From: Marmoricola sp.
GTDB taxonomy: Bacteria > Actinomycetota > Actinomycetes > Propionibacteriales > Nocardioidaceae
Direction of reading: 5' to 3'
Assembly: GCF_025965085.1 (NCBI RefSeq)
Contig: NZ_JAOPXP010000095.1
Span: 1 to 50,650 of the forward strand
DNA: 50,650 nucleotides
Under the pieces are notes generated by a model that was not told the origin of the DNA, made no database searches, and saw only the letters and a list, made by a program, of their open reading frames with translations. This document shows, piece by piece, positions 24,945 to 33,123 of this stretch (its first letter is position 1; each line of letters begins with the position of its first letter). Position numbers and translations under genes: made by a program.

Positions 24945-26882
24945 ATGGAGCCGAAGGACCTGCACCCCCTGGCCCTGCCGAGCCAAGAGGCAGCCTGGCT
25001 CGAGTGGGTCCACGAGCGGGCAACGACCGGGCTCAGCAACGCGGGCAGCGACGTAGCGGCGCTCAAGAGCGCTCCCGCTGGTGACGGCGCGATCCTGCAG
25101 GTGTGGAACGACCTGCAGATCGCCCTCTCGGGAGTGCTCGCCCTGAGCGCCCTGATGAGCGTCGTACACCCCGAGGCGGCGGTGATGGAGGCGGCCGAGG
25201 CCTACGAGATCGAGGCCCGCAGGTTCAACACCGACCTCCACCTCGACGCGGAGGTGTTCGCCCAGCTCTCCTCGCTGCGGGCAACGGGGCTCGGCGAGGC
25301 CGCCTCCCGGGTGCTCGAGGACGCGTTGCGCAGCTTCCGGCGCGCGGGCGTCGACCGGGACGACTCGACGCGTGAGCGGCTGCGTGATCTCGACCGGCGT
25401 GCGAGTGAGCTCTCGCAGACCTTCTCCCGCGGGATCCGTGACGGCCGGCGGCTGACCTCGGTGCCGGCTCCGGCCCTGGACGGCCTCCCCGAGGACTACG
25501 TCACCGGCCACCCGGCGGACGGCGACGGGTGGGTCGAGATCAGCACCGACTACCCCGACACCCTGCCGTTCCTGACCCACTCCCGCGACCCCGAGATGCG
25601 CCGGGCCGTCGCGCACGCGTTCCTCAACATCGGGTGGCCCGACAACGAACCTGTCCTCGCCGAGCTGCTCGAGGTGCGCGAGGAGAAGGCCCACCTCCTG
25701 GGGTACGCCGACTGGCCCAGCTACGACGCCGAGGTGAAGATGATCGGCGAGGGGTCCCAGATCCCGAAGTTCATCGACGAGATCGCCGCCGCCTCCGGTG
25801 CTGCCGGTCGCCGCGAGATCGACGAGCTGCTCGACCGCGCCCGCACCCAGGGCGAGGAGGTCATCGACTTCGCCAACTGGCGACACCACGTCGAGGCGCT
25901 CAAGCGCGAGCGCTTCGGGGTCGACGCGCAGGAGGTGCGGCGCTACTTCGACTTCGCCAAGGTGCGCCAGGGGCTGCTCGACGTGACCGGCCGGCTCTTC
26001 GGGCTCGTCTACTCCCAGGTCGATGCCCCGACGTGGCACCCCGACGTGACGTCGTACGACGTGGCGCTGGCCGAGAACGGCGAACGCATGGGCAGGATCC
26101 ACCTGGACCTGCATCCGCGGGCACGCAAGTACAACCACGCCGCCCAGTTCACGCTCGTCCCCGGCGTGCTCGGCCGTCAGCTGCCCGAGGGCGTACTGGT
26201 CTGCAACTTCTCGCGAGGGCTGATGGACCCCGACCACGTCGTGACGCTGTTCCACGAGTTCGGCCACCTGATGCACCACGTGCTCGCCGGCCGGCACGAG
26301 TGGGTGCGCTTCTCCGGCGTCGCGACCGAGTGGGACTTCGTGGAGGCGCCCTCGCAGATGCTGGAGGAGTGGGCCTGGGACCCCGACGTGCTGCGCAGCT
26401 TCGCGACCGACGCCGACGGCACGCCCATCCCGGAGGACCTCGTCGTCCGGATGCGCGCTGCCGAGGAGTTCGGCAGGGGCTTCCTCGCTCGCACCCAGAT
26501 GGCGTACGCCGCGGTCTCCTACTGGTTCCACCAGGAGCGGCCGGTCGACCTGACGGCGGGGCTCGTGGAGCTGATGGAGCGCTACAGCCTCATCGCACTG
26601 GTGCCTGACACCCACTTCCACGCCGGCTTCGGCCACCTGGAGGGCTACACGTCGGCGTACTACACCTACATGTGGAGTTTGGTGATCGCGAAGGACCTCT
26701 TCTCGGCCTTCGACCCCGACGACCTCTTCGAACCCGAGGTGGCCCGCCGCTACCGCGACACCGTGCTGGCCGCGGGTGGTTCACGCGACGCGGCCGACCT
26801 GGTCGAGGACTTCCTCGGCCGGCCCTACGACAACGGCGCGTTCACAGCCTGGCTGGAGAAGGCGCCGGAGGAGAGCCGATGA
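24945..26882 (+). CDS. M3 family zinc metallopeptidase (thimet-like oligopeptidase)
   Basis: The 645-residue protein is almost all helical, as in thimet/neurolysin enzymes. The zinc site is FHEFGHLMHH with His437, Glu438 and His441, and Glu467 in VEAPSQMLEEW as third ligand. The C-terminal part contains HAGFGHLEGYTSAYYTYMWS, the substrate-binding Tyr-rich loop (shown as HAGFGHLEGY and TSAYYTYMWS). It cleaves short cytosolic peptides. No signal peptide. TAGTGT lies 7 nt before the start codon. The stop overlaps the nudC start by 4 nt (ATGA), so both are one operon. The pairing with nudC is probably for convenience rather than function. Confidence 0.92.
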   Translation: MEPKDLHPLALPSQEAAWLEWVHERATTGLSNAGSDVAALKSAPAGDGAILQVWNDLQIALSGVLALSALMSVVHPEAAVMEAAEAYEIEARRFNTDLHLDAEVFAQLSSLRATGLGEAASRVLEDALRSFRRAGVDRDDSTRERLRDLDRRASELSQTFSRGIRDGRRLTSVPAPALDGLPEDYVTGHPADGDGWVEISTDYPDTLPFLTHSRDPEMRRAVAHAFLNIGWPDNEPVLAELLEVREEKAHLLGYADWPSYDAEVKMIGEGSQIPKFIDEIAAASGAAGRREIDELLDRARTQGEEVIDFANWRHHVEALKRERFGVDAQEVRRYFDFAKVRQGLLDVTGRLFGLVYSQVDAPTWHPDVTSYDVALAENGERMGRIHLDLHPRARKYNHAAQFTLVPGVLGRQLPEGVLVCNFSRGLMDPDHVVTLFHEFGHLMHHVLAGRHEWVRFSGVATEWDFVEAPSQMLEEWAWDPDVLRSFATDADGTPIPEDLVVRMRAAEEFGRGFLARTQMAYAAVSYWFHQERPVDLTAGLVELMERYSLIALVPDTHFHAGFGHLEGYTSAYYTYMWSLVIAKDLFSAFDPDDLFEPEVARRYRDTVLAAGGSRDAADLVEDFLGRPYDNGAFTAWLEKAPEESR

Positions 26883-27820
26883 GCCATGATCAGGGACACG
26901 GTGGCGGACGGATCCTGCCGCACGTCGCCCTCTCCCAGCACGCCCACGACCGCCAGGGTGTGCGCCGCGCCGACGACGCCTGGCTCGAGGAACGCTGGGC
27001 CGACCCCTCCACGCGGGTGCTCGTCATCTCCGGCACGCGCCTGCGGCACGCGAACGGGAGGATCGCCTGGGTGGCGCCGCAGGAGGCCCCCGAGGGTCTG
27101 CGCGTGCTGCTCGGTGAGCGAGACGGTGTGCACCACTTCGCCGTCGTGGTGGACCCGAGCCGCGTGCCCGGTGATCGTGAGGAGTGGGTGGTGCTCCGGG
27201 AGATCGTCCAGACCCTCGCCGACCAGGACATCGTCGATGCGCCTCTGGTCCTGCACGCGGTCGGTCTGGCGGAGTGGCTCTGGTCGACGAAGCACTGCCC
27301 GCGGTGCGGTGGCCGGCTCGAGGCCAGGCAGGCCGGTCACGTCCTGCGGTGCACCAGTTGCGGCAAGGACCAGTTCCCGCGGTCGGACCCGGCCGTGATC
27401 ATGGTGGTGACCGACGGGGAGCCCGGGAGCGCGGACGAGCGTGCCCTGCTCGGCCGAAGCCCGTCCTGGCCGCAGGGCCGCTACTCGACGCTCGCCGGGT
27501 TCGTCGAGCCGGGCGAGACGATGGAGGACGCCGTACGCCGTGAAGTGCAGGAGGAGACCGGCGTCGTCGTCGGGGAAGTGGCCTACTTCGGCAGTCAGCC
27601 GTGGCCCCTGCCCGCCAGCCTGATGGTGGGGTTCACCGCCCGGGCGACGCAGACCGAGATCGACGTCGACGGCTCGGAGATCGAGGAGGCCCAGTGGTTC
27701 ACCCGCGAGGAGATGCGCGCAGAAGCCGAGTCCGGGCGGCTCGTGCTTCCCGGGGGCGTCTCCATCTCGCGGTCCCTGATCGAGAGCTGGTACGGCGGAC
27801 CGCTGCCCGGCCACTGGTGA
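26879..27820 (+). CDS. nudC: NAD(+) diphosphatase / NADH pyrophosphatase
   Basis: The 313-residue protein has a zinc ribbon (CPRCGG and CTSCGK) and the Nudix box GFVEPGETMEDAVRREVQEETGV, given as GFVEPGETMEDAV and RREVQEETGV, with catalytic Glu residues. The SQPWPLPASLM segment that follows is the NudC family signature for NAD(H) binding. The enzyme hydrolyses NADH or NAD+ and, in other bacteria, removes NAD caps from RNA. It starts inside the M3 peptidase stop codon. M. tuberculosis has nudC (Rv3199c) in the same neighbourhood. Confidence 0.93.
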   Translation: MSHDQGHGGGRILPHVALSQHAHDRQGVRRADDAWLEERWADPSTRVLVISGTRLRHANGRIAWVAPQEAPEGLRVLLGERDGVHHFAVVVDPSRVPGDREEWVVLREIVQTLADQDIVDAPLVLHAVGLAEWLWSTKHCPRCGGRLEARQAGHVLRCTSCGKDQFPRSDPAVIMVVTDGEPGSADERALLGRSPSWPQGRYSTLAGFVEPGETMEDAVRREVQEETGVVVGEVAYFGSQPWPLPASLMVGFTARATQTEIDVDGSEIEEAQWFTREEMRAEAESGRLVLPGGVSISRSLIESWYGGPLPGHW

Positions 27821-27859
27821 TCACCGCGACCCGGCAGCCGTCAACGAACGATGAGCCAC

Positions 27860-27915
27860 GACGTCCGGGGGACGTCATACGACCCGGTCGCCAGAGCCAC
27901 CCACTCGTATGACGT
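27860..27915. repeat. Nested inverted repeats between nudC and mycoredoxin genes
   Basis: ACGTCATACGA (27872-27882) and TCGTATGACGT (27905-27915) form an 11-bp inverted repeat with a 22-nt loop. GACGTCC-GGG-GGACGTC (27860-27876) is a second, overlapping and mutually exclusive hairpin. They sit in the 126-nt gap between two convergent genes, so they are probably terminators, though a protein-binding site is possible. Confidence 0.5.
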
Positions 27916-27946
27916 GAACGCCGAGGACCGCCACACCGCGCGCGGC

Positions 27947-28219
27947 TCAGAGAGTGGCGAGCTTGCTCTTGACCTGGGCCAGCGACGGGTTCGTGTGGGC
28001 CGAGCCGTCTGTGAACACGAGGGTCGGCACCGTCTGGTTGCCGTTGTTGGCGGACATCACGATCTCGACGGCCGCTGGCTCCTGCTCGATGTCGACCACG
28101 TCGTAGACGATGCCCTCGCGGTCCAGCTGGCTCTTGAGCCGGTGACAGTATCCGCACCACGGGGTGGTGTACATCGTGAAACTGGCCTTGGTCTCCACGG
28201 CTGTGGACTCCTGGGTCAC
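27947..28219 (-). CDS. Mycoredoxin (glutaredoxin-like, mycothiol-dependent)
   Basis: The 90-residue thioredoxin-fold protein has the active site MYTTPWCGYCHRLK, the CGYC motif of mycoredoxins, followed by the cis-Pro TVPTLVFTDG and the C-terminal GSAHTNPSLAQ. It reduces mixed mycothiol disulfides in actinobacteria. GTG 28219 is chosen because an AGAGGAC ribosome-binding sequence precedes it on the minus strand. It is divergent from uvrD2, the M. tuberculosis arrangement (Rv3198A and Rv3198c). The host must therefore make mycothiol. Confidence 0.9.
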   Translation of the reverse strand: MTQESTAVETKASFTMYTTPWCGYCHRLKSQLDREGIVYDVVDIEQEPAAVEIVMSANNGNQTVPTLVFTDGSAHTNPSLAQVKSKLATL

Positions 28220-28285
28220 TGAGTGTCCTCTCTCGCGTCTACGCTCGACCCCGATCCAACACCACGAAGGCGGAGAACATTTCCG

Positions 28286-30355
28286 ATGCATGCCGATGAG
28301 CTCCTGAGCGCGCTCGATCCCGAGCAGCGCGCGGTCGCGACGGCCCTCCGAGGCCCCGTGCGGGTGCTCGCCGGTGCGGGCACGGGCAAGACCCGGGCCA
28401 TCACCCACCGCATCGCCTACGGCGTCGCCTCGGGCATCTACAACCCGATGGAGGTGCTGGCCGTCACCTTCACCACGCGCGCCGCGGGGGAGATGCGCAC
28501 CCGCCTGCGCTCGATGGGGGCCTCCTCCGTCCAGGCCCGCACCTTCCACTCAGCCGCGCTCCGGCAGGTGCGCTACTTCTGGCCCAAGGTCTACGGCGGC
28601 CAGCCCCCCGAGCTCACCGCCTCCAAGATCCCGATCGTGGCCGGCGCCGCACGCCGCAACCGGGTCGACGTCAACCAAGCGACGCTGCGCGACCTGGCCA
28701 GCGAGATCGAGTGGGCCAAGGTCAGCAACGTGCGCCCCGACGACTACGAGCGCCTCGCCCCCGGACGCGGTCGCGAGGTCAGCGGGCTCGACGCGGCAAC
28801 CGTGGCGCACGTCTTCGGCAGCTATGAGGAGCTCAAGCGCGACCAGGGCCGGATGGACATGGAGGACGTCCTGCTCATCGGAGCCGCTCTGCTCAGTGAG
28901 GACGAACGCGTCGCGGCGGAGGTGCGCCGGCAGTACAAGTGGTTCACCGTCGACGAGTTCCAGGACGTCAGCCCGATCCAGTCGGCGCTGCTCGATCTCT
29001 GGCTCGGTGGCCGTGACGAGATCTGCGTCGTGGGCGACCCGGCCCAGACGATCTACTCCTTCGCCGGAGCGCGCGCGGGCTATCTCACCGATTTCCCGGT
29101 GAAGTTCTCCGGTGCCACGAGTGTCGAGCTCGTCCGCAACTACCGCTCGACGCCGCAGGTGATCGAGACGGCCAACGCGCTGCTCAAGGGGTCCAGCACT
29201 GCGAGCGTGCAGCTCCGCTCCCAGCGGGAGGCCGGTGAGGCGATCCGGTGGCGAGAGGCGAGCGACGAGGTGGCAGAGGCCACGGCCGTGGCCGATGAGA
29301 TCAGCCGTCTCCGCCAGCAGGGCGTGCCGCTCCGGGAGATGGCGGTGCTGTTCCGCATCAACGCCCAGTCAGAGTCGTTCGAGGAGGCGCTGACCGCGCG
29401 CGGCATCGCCTACGTCGTGCGCGGGGCCGCCAGGTTCTTCGAACGCCAGGAGGTCCGTCAGGCGATGGCCCTGATGCGCGGGCAGCTGCGGGCGGGTGCG
29501 GAGGAGTCCGACGAGCTGGTCGACCAGGTGCGGGCTGTGCTCACCGGGATGGGCTGGTCCGCGGAGGCTCCCACGGCCCGCGGCCAGGCCCGTGACCGCT
29601 GGGAGTCGCTGCAGGCACTGGTCTCGCAGGCCACCGACCACGCGGCCACCGAGACCGCGTCCGACCGGAGTCCCACACTGGCCGGCTTCGTCGCCGAGCT
29701 CGACCGGCGTGCCCACGAGCAGCACGCTCCCGTCGCCGAGGGCGTGACGCTCGCGACGCTGCACGCCGCGAAGGGACTGGAGTGGGACGCGGTGTTCCTG
29801 TGCGGGATGCAGGAGGGCTCGATGCCGATCACCTACGCCGACACGCCCGCGGCCGTCGAGGAGGAGCGTCGCCTGCTCTACGTCGGGGTCACCCGTGCCC
29901 GACTGCACCTGTGGATCTCGTGGTCGCTCGCGCGGAACCCCGGCGGGCAGGCGCGTCGCAAGCCGTCCCGGTTCCTCGCCGGTCTGCGACCCGAGTCGGA
30001 CACCGACCGTGCCGCGGGGGCCGGCCCCGTGCGCGGCGCTCGGCGCCATGGCAAGAAGGCCGCCACGTGCAAGCAGTGCCAGAGGCCGTTGGCCAGCTCC
30101 CGCGAGCGCAACCGCGGCTACTGCCAGGACTGTCCGGTGCCCTACGACGAGGAGCTCTTCGAGCTGTTGCGGTCCTGGCGCAAGGAGCAGGCCGAGGCCC
30201 AGAGCGTCCCGGCCTTCGTGGTGTTCTCCGACGCCACACTCGAAGCGCTGGCCGAGGTCAAGCCGACCGACCGCAAGGGCCTGCAGTCGATCAACGGCAT
30301 CGGCAAGGCCAAGCTGGACAGGTACGCCGACGAGCTGCTCGGCATCATCGGCTGA
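28286..30355 (+). CDS. uvrD2: ATP-dependent DNA helicase UvrD2
   Basis: The 689-residue SF1A helicase has Walker A AGAGTGKTR at 29-37, DEFQD at 223-227, GDPAQTIYSFAG and LHAAKGLEWDAVF. After the motor come a four-cysteine zinc module (CKQC at 595-598 and CQDC at 613-616) and a C-terminal HRDC domain (about 620-689, ending GIGKAKLDRYADELLGII). That cys plus HRDC tail is the known mark of mycobacterial UvrD2, an essential 3'-5' helicase there. GGAG lies 10 nt upstream of the ATG. It precedes the whiB7 leader by 92 nt. Confidence 0.93.
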   Translation: MHADELLSALDPEQRAVATALRGPVRVLAGAGTGKTRAITHRIAYGVASGIYNPMEVLAVTFTTRAAGEMRTRLRSMGASSVQARTFHSAALRQVRYFWPKVYGGQPPELTASKIPIVAGAARRNRVDVNQATLRDLASEIEWAKVSNVRPDDYERLAPGRGREVSGLDAATVAHVFGSYEELKRDQGRMDMEDVLLIGAALLSEDERVAAEVRRQYKWFTVDEFQDVSPIQSALLDLWLGGRDEICVVGDPAQTIYSFAGARAGYLTDFPVKFSGATSVELVRNYRSTPQVIETANALLKGSSTASVQLRSQREAGEAIRWREASDEVAEATAVADEISRLRQQGVPLREMAVLFRINAQSESFEEALTARGIAYVVRGAARFFERQEVRQAMALMRGQLRAGAEESDELVDQVRAVLTGMGWSAEAPTARGQARDRWESLQALVSQATDHAATETASDRSPTLAGFVAELDRRAHEQHAPVAEGVTLATLHAAKGLEWDAVFLCGMQEGSMPITYADTPAAVEEERRLLYVGVTRARLHLWISWSLARNPGGQARRKPSRFLAGLRPESDTDRAAGAGPVRGARRHGKKAATCKQCQRPLASSRERNRGYCQDCPVPYDEELFELLRSWRKEQAEAQSVPAFVVFSDATLEALAEVKPTDRKGLQSINGIGKAKLDRYADELLGIIG

Positions 30356-30410
30356 GAGCCGCAACGAGACCGTCGGTCCGGGGCATCCTCACGACCCGTT
30401 CGAGAAGCCG

Positions 30411-30452
30411 ACGATAAATCGATTGCGCGCCAGATCGCGGGCGGCGTACCTT
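30411..30452 (+). promoter_or_regulatory. whiB7-type promoter with AT-rich block
   Basis: An AT-rich stretch (ACGATAAATCGAT, 30411-30422) lies directly before TTGCGC (-35, 30423-30428). TACCTT (-10) is at 30447-30452 with an 18-nt spacer. In mycobacteria the WhiB7 AT-hook binds A/T bases just upstream of the -35 of SigA promoters, so this fits autoactivation. Confidence 0.6.
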
Positions 30453-30509
30453 GCTACTCACGTGATCCCCGGTCAACCGGGCTCCGGCGACATGCGAAGG
30501 AGGTGCGAC

Positions 30510-30707
30510 ATGAAGCTCGACATCGAGACCACCCCGACTGCCCTGCGGTCGGCCTTCGTCGCGCCCACCCTCGGTGGTTCCGTGGGCGGAGTCTGCCCGC
30601 AGTCCGGCTTCCGCCGCGTCGAGCGCCACATCCAGGCCAGCTTCCTGGCCGTTGGCGACGCCGGCCTGGCCACGGGTTACCGCTCCTGGAGTCCTCTGAT
30701 CACCTGA
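30510..30707 (+). CDS. Upstream leader ORF of whiB7 (65 residues)
   Basis: The 65-codon frame starts MKLDIETTPTALRSAFVAPT and ends GYRSWSPLIT. It has a perfect ribosome-binding site (GAAGGAGGT at 30496-30504). It lies between the whiB7 promoter and an intrinsic terminator, the classic layout of a translational attenuator. In mycobacteria the whiB7 leader has an upstream ORF whose translation sets termination and makes expression respond to ribosome-targeting drugs. I do not recognise the peptide. Its stop codon lies within a small stem, TGAGCT/AGCTCA at 30705-30721. It might instead encode a functional small protein. Confidence 0.6.
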   Translation: MKLDIETTPTALRSAFVAPTLGGSVGGVCPQSGFRRVERHIQASFLAVGDAGLATGYRSWSPLIT

Positions 30708-30737
30708 GCTCGTGCAGCTCACGCCTCAGCAGCCTCC

Positions 30738-30778
30738 AGGCCGCGGAACCCCCACAGGGATCCGCGGCCTTTGTGTTT
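30738..30778 (+). terminator. Intrinsic terminator / attenuator before whiB7
   Basis: AGGCCGCGGA (30738-30747) pairs perfectly with TCCGCGGCCT (30761-30770) across a 13-nt loop, followed by TTGTGTTT. It is located 58 nt before whiB7, after the leader ORF. Upstream TTCCGC (30609-30614, inside the leader ORF) can pair with GCGGAA (30743-30748), a possible antiterminator. Confidence 0.78.
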
Positions 30779-30835
30779 CCCCGAACACGCAACCACTTGG
30801 AAGAACCAGCAGAGATCACGAGGAGGTGACACGGA

Positions 30836-31150
30836 ATGCGCATCAGCGCTGTCCGCCGCGAGGACATCGACGAGGCCACCCTGCCGTGTCGGAGCGAGGA
30901 CCCGGAGCTGTACTTCGCCGAGTCACCCAGCGACGTGGAGCTCGCCAAGGTGAGGTGCCAGGCGTGCCCGGTCCGGGCCGACTGCCTGGCCGGGGCCCTC
31001 GAGCGGCGCGAGCCGTGGGGTGTCTGGGGCGGTGAGCTGTTCCTCTCCGGGGCGGTGATCGCCCGCAAGCGCCCACGCGGACGGCCGCGGAAGGACGCCT
31101 CGTCAGCGGTTCCCGTCGCCTCCCCGACGGCGGCAGTCACAGCTGCCTAG
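30836..31150 (+). CDS. whiB7: WhiB7-type transcription factor (WblC)
   Basis: The 104-residue protein has the four iron-sulfur cysteines Cys18, Cys41, Cys44 and Cys50, the turn GVWGG at 62-66, and the AT-hook KRPRGRPRKD at 78-87 that distinguishes WhiB7 from other Wbl proteins. It binds the SigA C-terminal region and A/T-rich sites next to the -35 to activate intrinsic resistance genes (known for mycobacteria and Streptomyces). GAGGAGGT lies 8-9 nt before ATG. Its expression is probably controlled by the leader at 30411-30778. It follows uvrD2, as in M. tuberculosis (Rv3197A). Confidence 0.93.
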   Translation: MRISAVRREDIDEATLPCRSEDPELYFAESPSDVELAKVRCQACPVRADCLAGALERREPWGVWGGELFLSGAVIARKRPRGRPRKDASSAVPVASPTAAVTAA

Positions 31151-31163
31151 GGGAGCCGGTGTC

Positions 31164-31403
31164 ATGACCAGCAAGCATGCAGAACGGAGTACGACCATGA
31201 GCTTCATGGACAACGGCATGGCACGCGTCCTGCACGACGCGCGCAAGGTCGAGATGGCCCAGGCGCGACGGGCCACCCAGGCGGCGCGGGCACGCCGGAT
31301 GCAGCGCAGGGCGATGCGGATGACGCGTCGCGCCCAGCGGGCCGTCCGCCGTGCCGAGCAGGCAGCCAGCCGGGCCCGCCTCAGCGTGGCCCGCGCCCTG
31401 TAG
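31164..31403 (+). CDS. Arginine-rich small helical protein, unknown function
   Basis: The 79-residue protein has 19 Arg residues. From about residue 20 it is one long predicted helix with arginine pairs every 4-7 residues (ARRATQAARARR, MTRRAQRAVRR). GGGGAG at 31150-31155 precedes ATG 31164, and ATG 31197 is an alternative start with its own GGAG. Such charge suggests nucleic acid or ribosome binding, but I recognise no family. It lies 13 nt after whiB7 on the same strand, so it may be co-transcribed and induced by the same drugs. Coding status rests on the good RBS and G/C third positions. Confidence 0.5.
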   Translation: MTSKHAERSTTMSFMDNGMARVLHDARKVEMAQARRATQAARARRMQRRAMRMTRRAQRAVRRAEQAASRARLSVARAL

Positions 31404-31448
31404 GGGGCAGCCTGTCAAGGGCACGGCGACGTTCGACCGTCACCAGGA

Positions 31449-31486
31449 GCTGAGCCCCGGGAGCTACCTCGTTCCCGGGGCTCAGC
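31449..31486. terminator. Strong 14-bp hairpin after the whiB7 cluster
   Basis: GCTGAGCCCCGGGA (31449-31462) pairs perfectly with 31473-31486 around a 10-nt loop. It lies 45 nt past the arginine-rich gene. There is no T-tract, but it probably separates the whiB7 transcript from the zinc-ribbon gene. Confidence 0.65.
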
Positions 31487-31545
31487 CGTGCCCGGACCAT
31501 CTTCGGGCGCTCCCCGAGGCCAGGTGCCCGGCCTATCGTGAGGTC

Positions 31546-31701
31546 GTGGCCACCTGCTCCTTCTGCGGCACCGTCGTCGACACCCCGCCGCTCACCTGGA
31601 CGTCATCGGTCGAGAACGGGGAGTCGAGGTGGTACTGCGACGCGTGCTCACGCACCCACCTGCGAGCGATGGAGAGCAAGCTCGACTCCGAGTGGTGGTG
31701 A
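31546..31701 (+). CDS. Small zinc-ribbon protein, unknown function
   Basis: The 51-residue protein VATCSFCGTVVDTPPLTWTS... has two CxxC knuckles (CSFC near the start, CDAC at 31-34), a treble-clef or rubredoxin-like zinc ribbon. The C-terminal THLRAMESKLDSEWW is a short helix. GTG 31546 is preceded by TATCGT at 31534-31539, a -10 box 6 nt away. It ends 9 nt before the convergent ABC1 kinase gene. I cannot name the family. Confidence 0.68.
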   Translation: MATCSFCGTVVDTPPLTWTSSVENGESRWYCDACSRTHLRAMESKLDSEWW

Positions 31702-31710
31702 CCGCAGACG

Positions 31711-33042
31711 TCAGTCGGCGAAGCCCGGGAGCGACTCGCGCAGCACCTCGCGGAACGGCAACGTGGCCTCGAGCTGGCTGAGCACACCGATGCCACCGGC
31801 GAAGGTCCGGTGGATCAGCATGTACGCCGGAGGCAGGTTGAGCCGCAGCATGACGGGATAGGCCTCCCCCCGAGGGTCCTGGACCCGGCGGAACTGCTCC
31901 TGCATCCAGGTGCGCGAGAAGTGGAACTCCGCCACGCTGGCCGGCTCGATGAACGGTCCGAGGTAGGCGCGCAGCTGGTCGGCGTCGATCCGCACCCGCT
32001 CGCGGATGAAACCCTCGTCGCGAAGGGCGGCGAGGAGCTGCTCGTAGTCGGCCATGGTGGCGATCCGGATGAGGGCACCCAGGGAACGCGGAAGCTGGCG
32101 CTCGGGTAGACGCGCGACCGCGCCGAAGTCGAGCACCCCGAGGCGGCCGGGGCTGCCACCGGGACCGGGCAGGAGCCGGAAGTTGCCGGGGTGTGGATCG
32201 GCGTGCAGCATGCCCGTCCGCCCGGGAGCCGCGAACATGAAGCGGAGGAAGCGTTCGCCGTAGTGGTCCCGCTCCTCCTGGGTCCCCTCGCGGATGATGC
32301 GCGCAAGCGAGTCCTGGCTCTCGATCCACTCGGTGACGAGCACCGTCCCGGCCGAAACCACGACGTCGGGCACCACGATGTCCGGGTCGTCGCGGAACTC
32401 CTCGGCGAAGGCCCGCTGGGCCTCGGCCTCGAGCTCGTAGTCGAGCTCCTCGACCGCGCGTGCCTGCAGCTCCGCGATCAGCGGCTTGATGTCCAGCCCG
32501 GGCACCAACGGCCCGAGCCCGCGTGCGACGCGGGCGAGCTGGCGCAGGTCGGAGGTCAGTGCCTCGGCGGAGCCGGGGTACTGCACCTTGACCGCCACCT
32601 CGCGACCGTCGGCCCATCTGCCGCGGTGGACCTGGCCGATGGAGGCCGCTGCGGCCGGCACCGGGTCCAGCTCGACCAGGTGGTCCCTCCAGTCGGCGCC
32701 CAGCTCGCGGGCGAGGATCTCGCGCACCGTCATCGTGGGCATCGGGGGAGCGGAGTCCTGCAACCTCGTCAGCTGCTCACGGTACGGCGCCGCCAGCTCC
32801 TCGGGCAGCGCGGCTTCGAAGATCGACATCGCCTGGCCGAACTTCATGGCCCCACCCTTGAGGTCGCCCAGGGTGCGGAAGAGCTGCTCGGCGGTGCGTT
32901 GCTGCACCTCGGCGAGCACGGCCTCGGCCGAGGCACCGCCCATGCGCTTGCCCAGTCCCCACGCAGTGCGCCCGGCGTACCCGAGCGGGAGCGCCGCCAG
33001 CTTGGCCGTGCGTGCGACTGCCTTGCGGGGGAGCTCGCTCAC
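31711..33042 (-). CDS. ABC1/AarF/UbiB family atypical kinase
   Basis: The 443-residue protein has the ABC1 motifs: the KGGAMKFGQAMS (KxGQ) segment, SIGQVHRG (Ala/Gly-rich loop), VAVKVQYPG with the lysine, EWIESQ, DPHPGNFRL (catalytic Asp) and LDFGAVARL (metal Asp). These UbiB-like ATPases assist quinone or lipid metabolism in other bacteria. M. tuberculosis has a homologue (Rv3197) next to whiB7, implicated in drug tolerance. There is no obvious membrane anchor. GGGAG lies 6 nt before GTG. It follows the TOMM-like gene on the same strand after an 81-nt gap. Confidence 0.9.
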   Translation of the reverse strand: MSELPRKAVARTAKLAALPLGYAGRTAWGLGKRMGGASAEAVLAEVQQRTAEQLFRTLGDLKGGAMKFGQAMSIFEAALPEELAAPYREQLTRLQDSAPPMPTMTVREILARELGADWRDHLVELDPVPAAAASIGQVHRGRWADGREVAVKVQYPGSAEALTSDLRQLARVARGLGPLVPGLDIKPLIAELQARAVEELDYELEAEAQRAFAEEFRDDPDIVVPDVVVSAGTVLVTEWIESQDSLARIIREGTQEERDHYGERFLRFMFAAPGRTGMLHADPHPGNFRLLPGPGGSPGRLGVLDFGAVARLPERQLPRSLGALIRIATMADYEQLLAALRDEGFIRERVRIDADQLRAYLGPFIEPASVAEFHFSRTWMQEQFRRVQDPRGEAYPVMLRLNLPPAYMLIHRTFAGGIGVLSQLEATLPFREVLRESLPGFAD

Positions 33043-33123
33043 GCGCGGCTCCCGGTCGAGGTGCTGGTCATGCCCCCATGGTGCCCGACGGGCGGGCGGG
33101 GATCGGTGACCGCCATCCCAGGG

